Positions 31,123 to 41,238 of a stretch of DNA of 64,000 nucleotides are shown in pieces; position 1 is the first letter of the stretch; each line of letters begins with the position of its first letter. The position numbers and the translations under genes were made by a program. The DNA is taken from positions 94,398 through 158,397 of the forward strand of contig ML977022.1 of NCBI GenBank assembly GCA_010015675.1. Reading direction: 5' to 3'. This DNA comes from Byssothecium circinans. Lineage: Eukaryota; Ascomycota; Dothideomycetes; Pleosporales; Massarinaceae. The notes under the pieces were generated by a model, which was given only the letters and a program-made list of their open reading frames with translations, was not told the DNA's origin and ran no database searches.

Positions 31123-31662
31123 ATGCAAACCATCAATTTGCTTTTTCACCTGCGTACTTTCCCTCTCGTGCCTCTCTTGCCGCCCTCTGCGACAATGAAC
31201 CACAAAGTGGACCACACAATACTCTTTCCTTGCATATTCCATCCACTCACCATCTCACGATCCACGCATTCCTGCACATCCTCCAAACTCCAGAAAACCT
31301 GCCCACTTGTCTAACATCACACTGCAGAGGAATGGCATGCAGTACCAGCCGATACCGGAGCTTGTCCCAATGACGAGCGCCTGGACTGTGCTCTTCTGTG
31401 GAATTACCCCGAGTCGCAACAACACCAACCGAACATCAGCGTCACAGACCCTCAGAAATCTTACAAAATCTTCGCATCACGTCCTTTCTCCGCTGAGAAA
31501 CCCTTCACACCACCCTTCGGCGCAAACCCCGGCTATTATTACACACCACCGCCATACCCTTCAACGCACCCCGCTTCGTATCCGCCCTGGAATCAACGGG
31601 GATGTAATTCGCCTATGCGCCCCAGACTCCCGACTTTCCCCCAGCCCCAGCTGGCAAGATAG
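31123..31662 (+). CDS. Possible small Pro/Tyr-rich protein gene, two exons, low certainty
   Basis: The frame 31315-31662 has coding-like composition: LDCALLWNYPESQQHQPN, then SYKIFASRPFSAEKPFTPPF and GYYYTPPPYPSTHPASYPPW, ending LPTFPQPQLAR and a stop. It has no in-frame ATG, so a 5' exon is needed. A good acceptor with a branch-like CTAAC just ahead (CTAACATCACACTGCAG) ends at 31327. The ATG at 31123 with a GTACTT donor at 31154 gives a matching phase: MQTINLLFHL, then QEWHAV. The product would be 121 aa. The donor is weak and there is no family match I know, so this is only a candidate. It may instead be part of a longer gene or a decayed one. Confidence 0.3.
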
Positions 31663-32930
31663 AACATAGAACGGGACCTTACCATCCGTCTTAAGCCTGA
31701 TCTCCAATCTCTGATCCCGCCTCACCTCACTTGAACCCTAGATATACGCCGCGCTGGATAAATCTTCATCCACAAACTGCATCAACAGACCTTCTTCGAG
31801 ACAGGAGCACTATACCACCGCAGCCACAAACGGAAATAGCATACGCAATCCGGAAGATCGACCCTTATACCGGGTCAGGAGTCCGATGGCATATAGTGCT
31901 CCGCGAGCGGTAGATGCTGCAGCGCTCGCGTTTTACTTTTTGGCCTGAGGAGTTCTGCCGCCGTGTTCTTCCAAGCGAGGGGCGATGCAGATGGGTTGCG
32001 ACGGAGCCGCAATGTTTATATTGACCTGCATATGATTTTTGAATTTCTTTTTCCACGGTGGGCCGAATCATGATGGGGGGTTGAAGGTCGAGGAGCGGTG
32101 ATTTAGAGGCGTGATGTACTTGCGGTGGCGTGCATTCTATTTCTGTGAGCATACGACGCGGTCGCAGGGAAACAAATCAGCCAGTGCGGCTTCGACTTCT
32201 GATGCTTTGCTTGGAGAAACTGATTTCCTACGGATTCATCCAACCGCCAAGAATCAATTTGCTTCTTCCTCATGGTCGTCGTGTCATTTCTTTTTTTGCG
32301 CCACCAAGACACATGAGGCGCGGGCTGCGTGGCCTTACCTACGCCTTGTTCCAGAACTTGGGATGCTGGGAATCGTAGGGAACGTGGGCGCTGATGTCGT
32401 AGTTACCGAACGGGGGTGAAACAACATGTGGTGGCTGTGGTACAAAGCATGCATGTGTCCTGTATGATTCAATATCGAGATAGTTACTTGGTCGCTGCTT
32501 TAGCGTTAGCTTGGGTTCCACCTGCACGTAGTCTAGAGGCTGCGTAACCAGAGACGTGTATTTTGTGGCTTTTGAGTTCATTTTTTTGGTCATTGTTGCA
32601 TTAGAGAACTATGACTTGCGACTCCCGAATGATCAAATCCCTCCTCTGACGATTTGCTCGCCGCGGTGGTGACGTGCCGTGTTTTCAACTCCAACTCAGT
32701 ACGAATGTGAATGATGTTGGTGTATGCTCCCACTGGTAACGATGGAGGCACAGGACCGACGAGATCCTTGATTTCGCAAAATGTCCAACCGTCCATGGGC
32801 GCAAAATGCACCTCCATTCCCCAAACCTGGAGCTCTCAGAATGAAGGAGACCTTGATTCAATCTGATTTCACGGTACCATTCGTCGCCGTCTACGAGTAT
32901 GCATTTCCCCATGTTCCCCCAGTCCTCCTC
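31663..32930. other. Intergenic region, LEA1 3' side, no gene seen
   Basis: About 1.27 kb holding the 3' UTR of the U2 snRNP A' gene (-) at its right end. Frames on both strands are short and unconvincing. Confidence 0.3.
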
Positions 32931-33913
32931 TTACGTCTCCATGGGGTCTCCGCCATCGAGCACGTACGCTGGTATCCGGCCCTCGGCGAAGTCTTTCTCC
33001 AACCTCGCCATTTCTGCAAGACTGCCTGCCGCTTTGATAGCCGCCCTCATCTTCTTCTTCTCGTCCTCCGTCCAAATGCGCTCCTTAGTCGGTGTGTCGG
33101 GACCGTTGGTATAGGTAGGGACGACGAAGCCCTTGGATTTGATGCCCATAATCCTTGACGCTAGCTCGGTAGGTTCGTTAGCAGTACCGAACAGTTCGGT
33201 GGCCTTGCGGCGCTCTTCGTCGCGCACTTTCATGAAGTCGAGGTAGCGGACCGAGGGGACGCGGTAGAGGACCCAGTAGCGGTAGTTCTAGTATGTGTGA
33301 GCTTTCATTTTGACAATGTGTATGCCGCCGTTTTCTATATTTCCTCCGGCGTCAATCGCGCAACCTTACCCTTATTAGGCGCATATTAAAGGAGGGAACT
33401 GTTGTGTACGCACCTCTTTGCTTATCACAGGGTTTCCAATCAACGTCAGATACACCAGCTTCTTGAACCCGCCCAGAGGATCGAGATCCGACAGCTCAGC
33501 CAACCTATTCTTGGTGAGAACCAGCGTCGTCAGGTTCGGGATACTCGACGAGAGATTTGCCTGAATGTTTGTAATGCGGTTCTGGGCGAGGAAGAGGGTT
33601 CGTAGGCGGGGCTGCAGAGGAAAGTTGCCGAGCTGCGCGATGTCGTTGTCGGTGAAGTCGATTGCGTCGTTGTCCTAGAACCATTATGTGAGTGGCTAGT
33701 TTTCCAAATGCGACGGGCGGAAGACTTACGCGCGCAGCACCCATGTTCTCGATGGTAGAGATCTTGTGGCCTGGAGTTATGGATTGATATCAATTCAGCT
33801 CTTCAAGTGTAGTATCTGTCCTTTTCATACGCACCTCGTAGATCGAGTTCACGCTCCGTGACACAGTTTATGAAGGAGAGGGAGTTATTGATTAGGTCGG
33901 TAGTGAGCCTCAT
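32931..33913 (-). CDS. LEA1: U2 snRNP component A' (LEA1), four exons
   Basis: Binds U2B'' and the U2 snRNA in the spliceosome. Exons 33835-33913, 33730-33770, 33414-33674 and 32931-33287 give 245 aa, the expected size. It opens MRLTTDLINNSLSFINCVTE and RELDLRGHKISTIENMG, the canonical A' start. Leucine-rich repeats follow: DNDAIDFTDNDIAQLGNFP, RLRTLFLAQNRITNI, LTTLVLTKNRLAELSDLDPL and KLVYLTLIGNPVISKENYR, capped by YRYWVLYRVPSVRYLDFMKV. The tail has the conserved IWTEDEKKKMRAAI helix. Exon 2 is only 41 bases. Introns show GTGCGT/GTAAGT donors and CAG/TAG acceptors, all in matching phase. The reading is secure. Confidence 0.95.
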
Positions 33914-34718
33914 TTTGGCGAGGACTAGATCTGCTCTGTTGTACTCAAGAAGTCGTGGTTGGCGACTACAATTTTTGATGCGTGTTTCGGATTGTTCTAG
34001 AGAGCGACGCGGGGTATTAGAGGACTTGAAAGCGTTGACGAAATTTGGCGATGTTCAGCCTAGATGCCAAGATAGAGCTTAGTCACTAGCGCCCTTTTCT
34101 GGACGTTGATGTTTTCAAACTCTCCTACCACCTCAGCTCCCGCGGTATCGTCCCAGCACTTCTAGACTCGCATTTGAGACACCGCTTCTACTAGCCGAGG
34201 CTTCTACATTTTACCTTGTACACAATTCGCATTTCTTTATCGAGACACTCGATTTAAATGACAGCAAAAATAGATACCATCTTTGGATTGACGGCATGCG
34301 ACCACAAGCGTACAGGTCCCATTCGAGGATTGCTCTGTACTGTTATTTTGTCATTCGGTCAAGCTGGCCGGAAACCAGTGTTTACACGGTTCTACTAGAG
34401 CTTTAACCGGATTCTAACCCGCGCGGGAACACTACCGCTAGTTTCTTTACCACCTGAGACCGATGTCCACCGATTTTGTTTACATACTACTCTGTCTACA
34501 CCCGCCGGGATTGGAAGTTACAGACATTGTGCATTGTCTTTACTGTACAATGGTAGTCTGTCATTTAGCTGGAAAGTAGTTTTCTGCACAATGCCAGGTC
34601 TCTTCAATCCGCGTACCTATATATTTCATTCAACCCACAAAGTTTCTTGTCAATATACAAACTTACCTTATTCTTTAACACGAACCAATCAACCTGGTCA
34701 AACGCGACTTTGCGGACA
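33914..34718. promoter_or_regulatory. Divergent intergenic region, LEA1 / HExxH gene
   Basis: 805 bases that should carry the promoters of LEA1 (-) and of the HExxH protein gene (+). The sequence is A/T-richer near 34240-34280 and 34600-34680 than in the flanking genes. No motif could be assigned. Confidence 0.3.
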
Positions 34719-36209
34719 ATGTCGTCCGATCATACCATTAGCAATGGTCTCTTTGAAGTTCTTTCCAATGACCAGCACATAATTGATCTTCTCGAGGGGC
34801 TTGCTAACTGTCCAGATGCCGGTCCAATAAACTACACTAGTCAGCATGTCGGTCCCGGTTCCCAATACCTCGATATGGAAATCCACCGCATCTTTCGATT
34901 CGAAAACTGGGACCAGCATCCTGGACTCCGTGGTTATCGTCGTGAGGCATGGGAGGCGCTCAAACCCTCGCTCACTCTTGCCTCGAAGTTTCTAACACAT
35001 CCAGATACTGGTGGATACTGGCATCATTTGATAAAGGGGATTCCTACAGTCGATCCTTCGTTGGATAAGTTCTATCTTCGCCATAGTCCAGACGAGGATG
35101 AAAGTGCACAAGCACGTGCCGACTGGTTAGCCGTGCTGGATAAGCTGGCAGACAACATCACTTTCTTCTGGCGACCAGATGTACTGCCACCGTCCAACAG
35201 GAGAATACTCGGTATTTGTCATAGTACAATGGACACTGTTGTGACTGAGTTCGATCCACTAAATGCGGTCATTCGAGGGGGTAGCCCTTGGCCATGGCAT
35301 GCGTGCATAGGTCTCAACTCCCAATATGTCTACTGGCTTTTGAGTCCAAGATTCAACGGTCCACCTACTGATAATGACTACTTCCGCTATCACTTAGGTG
35401 TTACCGTTATCTTGCTCCATGAGATAGCTCACGCAGTTTACGCTCAAAGAGCATGTGGTCGACCTGAATTGGGGGAATTGCTTTTCCGTTCTGGTAGGAG
35501 AGAACCTTGCGCCTACTTCAGTCACAATAACAGTGAGTTAGGCCATTCACTGGAACAGTGGCTCTTCGGTGGTAAAGTCACCTTGAGCCATGTTCGAGGC
35601 AACCGCATCAAAGATTTCTATCTGCAGACCCCCTGCGACGGGCAGATGAAGACATTGAATCCAGAAGATTTCCGAAAATGGTTCATGAAATCATCGTGGG
35701 AGGATATCAACGACCTAACCATTCGACACCGTTTCGAGCTTTCGCAGGGTGGAGGGGAATTCAAGACACTTCCACCGAGTGATGAGAATGGGTATGGCAA
35801 TGGTGAAACTTATCACAACGGCAGAGCTCTGCTTTGGCTAAGTAGTGCCCGGGATCTTGGACCTAGACACCATGAACGACGGCACCATGGACGAAGGCAC
35901 AACTCAAATCCTCCAGAAAATCAGAGACGAATCCGCCGCCAACCAGGTTTCTCCAATCTCATCGCCGCCGAGCAGCTGCAGCAAGCGCTCATGGCTTCCA
36001 TAGCCACTGCAGAAGCAGAGAGCGCAACGCGTGCGGAACAAGGTCTGGAACGAGAGCGCAGGGACCGGGAACGAAGGCAGTTGGGACGCGGGGAGCGAAA
36101 TCGAAATCGCCCACCAGCTGTTGGCCTCACGGAGGATGAACAGGTGCAAATGGGGCTCCTGGATTCCATGAGCAATGGCCAATGGGAGCAGGGGTCGAAA
36201 TTGTATTAG
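34719..36209 (+). CDS. HExxH metallopeptidase-like protein with UIM-like motifs, probably C-terminally broken
   Basis: A 496-aa frame from the ATG at 34719 (MSSDHTISNGLFEVLSNDQH). The central segment VTVILLHEIAHAVYAQRACG has a zinc-binding HExxH (His234, Glu235, His238). About 35-41 residues on, NNSELGHSLEQWLFGG offers Glu273 or Glu279 as a third ligand, a gluzincin-like layout. The part ahead (WPWHACIGLNSQYVYWLLSP) looks like a structured fungal domain I cannot name. The tail is charged and holds two ubiquitin-interacting-like motifs: AAEQLQQALMASIATAEAE (about 414-432) and LTEDEQVQMGLLDSMS (about 469-484). A third, LTEEEQLNLVIQASVNIAN, lies just past the stop in another frame, suggesting a frameshift or unrecognised splicing. 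Peptidase activity and ubiquitin binding are inferences from motifs. Confidence 0.7.
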   Translation: MSSDHTISNGLFEVLSNDQHIIDLLEGLANCPDAGPINYTSQHVGPGSQYLDMEIHRIFRFENWDQHPGLRGYRREAWEALKPSLTLASKFLTHPDTGGYWHHLIKGIPTVDPSLDKFYLRHSPDEDESAQARADWLAVLDKLADNITFFWRPDVLPPSNRRILGICHSTMDTVVTEFDPLNAVIRGGSPWPWHACIGLNSQYVYWLLSPRFNGPPTDNDYFRYHLGVTVILLHEIAHAVYAQRACGRPELGELLFRSGRREPCAYFSHNNSELGHSLEQWLFGGKVTLSHVRGNRIKDFYLQTPCDGQMKTLNPEDFRKWFMKSSWEDINDLTIRHRFELSQGGGEFKTLPPSDENGYGNGETYHNGRALLWLSSARDLGPRHHERRHHGRRHNSNPPENQRRIRRQPGFSNLIAAEQLQQALMASIATAEAESATRAEQGLERERRDRERRQLGRGERNRNRPPAVGLTEDEQVQMGLLDSMSNGQWEQGSKLY

Positions 36210-36540
36210 GGACCAGCACCATCCACCAATTTCCAACCTCACCGAAGAAGAACAGCTCAACCTAGTGATCCAAGCTTCGGTAAATATCGCGAACGCAGAA
36301 GGCGAGCGTCGAGGTAGAAATCCTCGTCGTGGAAACAATCGTCGTCACTCACCGGGCACAACCCGCTGAGGAATTTCGTACACGATCTTCGAAACGTGTT
36401 AGGTAACAATCCTACCCGTTCACGCTCACAATCACGCTCACTTTCGAGCTCACTTTCGAGCTCACTTTCGAGCTCGATCTCAACCTCACGCTCTCGCAGT
36501 CGTGGTAGTGGTCGTGACCGCCGTCATCGCTCTCCCTCCT
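36210..36540 (+). pseudogene. Out-of-frame C-terminal continuation of the HExxH gene (third UIM-like motif and RS tail)
   Basis: Right after the stop at 36207-36209 the +1 frame (36175-36369) encodes RDQHHPPISNLTEEEQLNLV and IQASVNIANAEGERRG, a clear third copy of the UIM-like unit. Further on the first frame again is coding-like, NNPTRSRSQSRSLSSSLSSS and then SRSRSRGSGRDRRHRSPS, ending at TAG 36540. A candidate intron from GAG|GTAGAA (about 36320) to GTGTTAG|GT (about 36403) joins the UIM frame to the RS tail in phase. I found no intron linking the main frame to the third UIM, so a one-base indel or assembly error is the simplest reading. Confidence 0.5.
36437..36472 (+). repeat. Three tandem copies of a 12-base unit in the RS tail
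   Basis: CTCACTTTCGAG occurs three times head to tail. In the RS frame the unit encodes a four-residue Ser-rich repeat (SLSS), so it expands the Ser-rich tail in steps that keep the frame. Confidence 0.9.
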
Positions 36541-37361
36541 AGGATAGTAAATACTACTAGTAGGTACGTTCACAGTAACTTGCTGGTAGTCCACAGGCAT
36601 AAGTTGTGTTCCTTCGTCTGTCTGTGTTGTTCGTTACTGCGCTTCTGACTTGACAACACCACAACGTACTAACGGTGAATTTTGATGTTTCCTTTGCCTT
36701 GTTTCACGGAAGCAACATCACGTTTGTCTCAACTTACAAATTGAACCAAGATCCTTTTTACTGCTAAGAGTACAGATATTCTCCGACTCACAGTCGGTGC
36801 AGTAGTCGATAGAGAGCTGGAGAACGGGAGCCTGTCAGGAAGTGGTAGCTGGGATTATTGAGAAGCTTCGCATGAATAATTAATTAAGCTATCTGTCTCT
36901 TGTGTGAAGAATTGGAGGGGGTCGAGTCTTTATAAAAATTGGCGCTACTGGGTTTCAGCCTGGCCATGTGCTCATGCCGGTCAACGAATCAGCCTGATGA
37001 AGTATGGCACATGGTAAGAACCTCTTGATTCGGCAGTTATGAATTCGATCTGAAGGCCAGAGATGCAGACATAAAAGAAAAAGCCGTCGAGCTCCCGACT
37101 TTCGTATTCGCTCTCCCCACTTTTTTCTATCCGGTAGTTGGAAGCGACCTGACTTATCAGGGCTTTGATATACAAAGCTGAACTTGTCGTCAGCCTGGTT
37201 TAGATTCCAATGGATACCCTATTCGTAAACTCAGGTGCGGGGTCAGGTGCGGGGTAATTCATTGATCATATCGTTTTGTAGTTTTTTATTTCTGATACAC
37301 CGACGCAGTGCTCTTTACACGACTTTAACTTCTTTGAAGACTTAATCTCAAAGCCATAACC
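36541..37361. other. Intergenic region, no gene seen
   Basis: About 0.8 kb upstream of the membrane-protein pseudogene. A direct repeat GGTGCGGGGTC/AGGTGCGGGGT is at about 37232-37255. No coding signal was recognised. Confidence 0.3.
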
Positions 37362-39246
37362 ATGGCTGAAACGGACCGCGTGACACTTGCGGGCACCATT
37401 GGTACCTGGGTGGCAGTATGCATTGGTCTCGTCGCGCTAACTGCTGTTATCGGTCCTTTCTTGATATGGGCTGCGGCGCGAACCGAGAGGAACAAGGCAC
37501 TCCATGACGCGGGAGATACGAAACAACCTTTTATCGGCTCCGGTATCCGCTTCGTGGGCTCCGATGTCCGTCTCTTCCGTCGCATTAGTGCCCCAATTCT
37601 AGACCAGATGCCAGAGAATCCGGTCCTAGTCTGGAACACAGCGCGATTCAAGGGGCCGAATCCAGAGCAACCTGGGTTCAGTTTGCTAGCCTGCTACTCG
37701 CATATGGAGTAACGTTCGACAAGGGCAACAATCTAGTCATTTACTGCGGCACAGTAATCCTCCCCGTACACCGAGTTTGGATCTTGATCATCGGCCTCAT
37801 CGGGAGATATTCGACGAAAGACAGCAGACCCTTGAGGAGAAAACGCAACAAATCCTTGTCGATTAGCTTCCAGACACCGAAGAAAGATACATCCGAAGAC
37901 AACACTGTTGAATCCGCCACCTGGTCAACTCGAGTAGCTTTGAATGGTACGACCGGCCAGATCAAGATTTCTGAGAAAGTTTCCGACCTTGGCTTATCGG
38001 AATCCTCTATCGCCATGTTCTTGCCGCTTCCCAAATCCGAATTTGCTGGGATCGAGGGCGAGAGGCTTTCTTTGCGGGATCTTTTCATGCTAGCAATTGG
38101 CTGTATGCCATTACCTTCTCAGCAATACATTGCCTTGATTGAGTTATGGGTAGGGGAAGAACTAGAGTTTGACCGCCATCCTATGGATATTGGTACAGCC
38201 CCACGCGCCCACACCCACACGCGAGTGGACAGCTACTTTACCGAGGTCATTTCCAGAGCAGACAGTCGCGATGAAACAACTCGAAAACGTTCTACGAGCC
38301 GCTTAAGTACAGTTAACTAGGAGAAAGAGCCGGTCGCATTACGATTGGAGAAGGTCACCGGTCAGGATACTGAGCTTGAGCGATTAAGAAGTACGTTCGG
38401 GCAGATGAACCAAGATGTGTTGGCCTTTGAGCCACAGACATTGGATCAGAGTGGCTTAGCAGACTTGAGGATGAACATGAGCGTGACGTTCATTGACCCA
38501 TTCTTCGACTGGATACGCCTTCCAAGACCGATAATGCAGGTACTCATCCTAGCAACATTTTTTTCTGGAGAGCACATGCGCAGAAGGTTGCCCATGGACT
38601 GTTTAGTCTACCCTGGCACCCTCAAGGGTACCTCATTGGTGGTGGTTCTTCTGCATACTGTATCCAGCTCCTTGAGGTTGCTGGACGCGAGCTTCTGTAC
38701 CTACTAGCTCGGGTGAGAGAAAATGTCGAACGCCTCGACGTTGTGCAGCAGGAAAAGACACGTCTCAAAGATACCTTGACTGAGGTTGATAAGCTGGTCC
38801 GCAGGGAGCAAAGCGGCATTTCCATCCCGTCGCATACCGAGTTCTACGCGCTCGATGAAATCCTCTTTCGCTCTGGTCATTCCAACCCCAAGATAAATGA
38901 CATAATTGGGGTACTACTGATAACCAACGAGGAATTCGCAACTTTCGTGCGCCAGTCAGCTCGGCACTTCGACAAATCGATCTCTGCATCTCTTGAGGTA
39001 GCTCTGAGAACAGGTTATGTTAAAGTGAAACTTCCTTTTGGTGGAGTTCAAGATTATCCGGTGGACATGGAGGACCTTTATACGGACTGGCAGCCCAAGG
39101 ACGAAACCATTGTTGTCAACTATACGGTGATAATGCTCGCCTGTCTTCGAGCCAGTATGCGAAGCTATCTTCTCAACATTCGCTTTGATGGTCATCCTCT
39201 GATGCGAGAGATTTTGCAGATGGATGATAGAGTCTATGTTGCTTGA
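37362..39246 (+). pseudogene. Fungal membrane-protein gene with two frameshifts and a stop
   Basis: Starts at the ATG at 37362 (MAETDRVTLAGTIGTWVAVC) with a membrane helix at residues 10-38. Four open pieces read as one protein across three lesions. First, near 37665-37680 the frame must shift after NPEQP to reach WVQFASLLLAYGVTFDKGNN. Second, TAG at 38318-38320 stops an otherwise continuous frame between STSRLSTVN and EKEPVALRLEKV. Third, at a run of seven T (38558-38564) the frame shifts to reach WRAHAQKVAHGLFSLPWHPQ and GYLIGGGSSAYCIQLLEVAG. The intact end (about 180 codons to 39246) includes a coiled coil and FRSGHSNPKINDIIG. No splice sites explain the breaks. I do not know its function; lineage-specific fungal membrane proteins of this look are common. 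Confidence 0.7.
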
Positions 39247-39264
39247 TGAGAATAGACTAGAGTG

Positions 39265-39800
39265 GTGTCACGCCCATTCACCCTCGGAACCTACCTGGCA
39301 CCAGCTCGGGCCATACCCGGCCCTCGCAGTCACCTGACTGCCTCCCAGTATATAGTTTCCCCTCAGAGCTCTACGACTCCCCTAAGGATTCGTCTTATAT
39401 CTGACCGAATACTACCCTTTGCTATCTCATTTCTCGAGCCTTCCTGTTACTCAATATCCCCTTACAAGTGGCATCAAGTTATGCAACCCTCTAAATTATC
39501 CGTTATACTAACTATACAGCGCTTAGAGTATTATAAAGACCTGCTACAATACTTTATTAGAAACAAGTTAGATAATATAAAGCACTATTAAGCGCGCCTG
39601 TAATAATTCTTGCTATATGCCTCTTCTCTAATTTATATCTAACCTTACTCTAACTAAAATAGAAATCTAAGTTATCTAAAAGCGCCCTCTTAAGAAATAC
39701 GCCTAGGCTCTCTATTAGACCTAGTCCCTGAGGCGTCTAAAAACAACTAATCTAGTTAAACGCCTGGGGTTTATTACACAATCCTTATGGTAGTCCAGCA
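39265..39800. repeat. AT-rich decayed repeat remnant
   Basis: Begins TGTCACGCCCATTCACC directly after the pseudogene. It changes at about 39480 from mixed composition into strongly TA-rich DNA full of TAA/TAG, like the RIP-mutated pogo element. TGTCACGCCC-type starts are seen in fungal LTRs, so this may be an LTR and the first part of an element that has been mutated and truncated. No coding block, second LTR or duplicated target site is visible, so the type is uncertain. Confidence 0.4.
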
Positions 39801-39841
39801 CTCTTATACCATTCTTTCAACTGGACACGTTCCTTCAATCC

Positions 39842-40546
39842 TCATGTCTCCTCCTCCCACTCCCTCTGCTCCTTCAAAAACAACTCCTTCTTCACCCGAT
39901 ACCCCTTATGCCCCTTCGCCCTCTCCCACACCTCCCTGAAAATCCGACTCGCTTCAAGCTTCTCCTCCCTCCCTTCATGCCCCATACTCTTCTCCAACTC
40001 CTCTCCATCTTTCCCATACTTCTTGCCTCCCTTATGGTTCGCGTATCGCTTCGCACGCGTCATGCCCATCTGAAGAAACTTGCGACACATGTCCATGCCC
40101 ACAAAGTCATCGTTTTTATCATAGTCGAGGAACTTGGAGTAGATGGCTTGGGAGGATTTTGTCGCGATGGAAGACGTTTTGAAGCGCCATAAGGGGAGGA
40201 TTTCGGACTTGTAGGGCTCGAAGGTTAGGACGAGGGTTTCGCCTCGGCCGATGCGGTAGTGCATGCGGTGGGTTTTGGTTGTGCTTGACGGCATTTTATT
40301 TTTCGCGATAGGGGAGGGGGACTGGGGAAGGGGTTGTTTGAATTTAGTTGGGATGGGAAAGTCTATGACGTAGGCGCTAGATGCTCGTTCTTTGAGCGTG
40401 TTGCGTGCCTCCCTTTCGATTCTTTCTTCTGTCGATGTATCGATCCGGGAGTACAAGAGTTCAATCGATCTCGAGAAGCCACTGATAGATGGTACTCGTG
40501 ATACTGAATGGTCAGTTTTGGGGACTGTGGGAGACGTCACTTGCAT
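39842..40546 (-). CDS. DUF4385 family protein, 234 aa
   Basis: A single exon from the ATG at 40546. The C-terminal two thirds match the DUF4385 family, known from bacteria, algae and fungi but without an assigned biochemical function. Recognisable blocks are HYRIGRGETLVLTFEPYKSE, ILPLWRFKTSSIA, FVGMDMCRKFLQMGMTRAKR and YANHKGGKKY, at about residues 95-180. The tail RIFREVWERAKGHKGYRVKK is also typical. The first 80 residues are lineage-specific, Ser/Pro-rich and poorly ordered. A later Met (MPSSTTKTHRMHYRIGRGE) would give a protein of more usual length. It sits beside the AT-rich repeat remnant on its left. Confidence 0.85.
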   Translation of the reverse strand: MQVTSPTVPKTDHSVSRVPSISGFSRSIELLYSRIDTSTEERIEREARNTLKERASSAYVIDFPIPTKFKQPLPQSPSPIAKNKMPSSTTKTHRMHYRIGRGETLVLTFEPYKSEILPLWRFKTSSIATKSSQAIYSKFLDYDKNDDFVGMDMCRKFLQMGMTRAKRYANHKGGKKYGKDGEELEKSMGHEGREEKLEASRIFREVWERAKGHKGYRVKKELFLKEQREWEEET

Positions 40547-41238
40547 TTTTCAGCGTATTCCGGTTAAGCTACACTGGATTTGAGTTTTGGAAGAACGGAG
40601 AGAAAGACTATGGATTACTCAGATGCGAGAATGTTAAGGTGTTCAGTATTGTGTTTGCATTTGGAGCTTCCGCTTGCAGTCAGTGTCGACGTGCGGTGTC
40701 TCGAGATAGCCAAACACAAGCAATCGTAGCGTCTCAGTCTATAAGGTTTATTAATATTTTCTCCTCCCTCCCGGAGATGCATTCTTGAAGTATATCTCGT
40801 TGGCCAAACTTCAAATGAAGTCGTGTCTAGAGTAATGATGGAAATTGAGTAATGCATCACTCAGATCGGAGGCGACAGGAGCTGAGCGAACTCTCAGCCA
40901 GGGGTACTTTAACCAACCATCAATTTCCTATGAAAGATATGATAAAATCATCTCAAGACCCACCTGCGGAAACTACACATTCCAGACCAACTAAACATGC
41001 GACGAAATATCCACGTTCCGCATCCCCTCTCGGATATCCACCCATCCGGCCCTGTTCCGTCCCCGCCACCACGTGAACGCCCCACTATCACTACCGCACT
41101 ACAGCCCAACCAACCATACTCAACCCCCCAAAGCACCCACCCCCTCAACTATCCTGAACCTGCTGGTCATTACATTATTTACTCATATATATATTTATAA
41201 AAAGCAATTTTTGCCATGATTCTTGTCAACACTTCGAA
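40547..41238. other. Intergenic region between DUF4385 gene and tRNA
   Basis: About 0.7 kb holding the DUF4385 promoter on the left. The run ACTCATATATATATTTATAA at about 41182-41201 lies some 40-55 bases before the tRNA and could help polymerase III initiation, as TATA-like elements do in some fungi. No gene was seen. Confidence 0.35.

Noticed and set aside
36100..36230. An intron joining the HExxH frame to the third UIM
   Set aside because: The nearby GT donors (at 36031, 36043, 36120 and 36144) are in the wrong phase for the TTAG and GCAG acceptors, so no canonical intron restores the frame.
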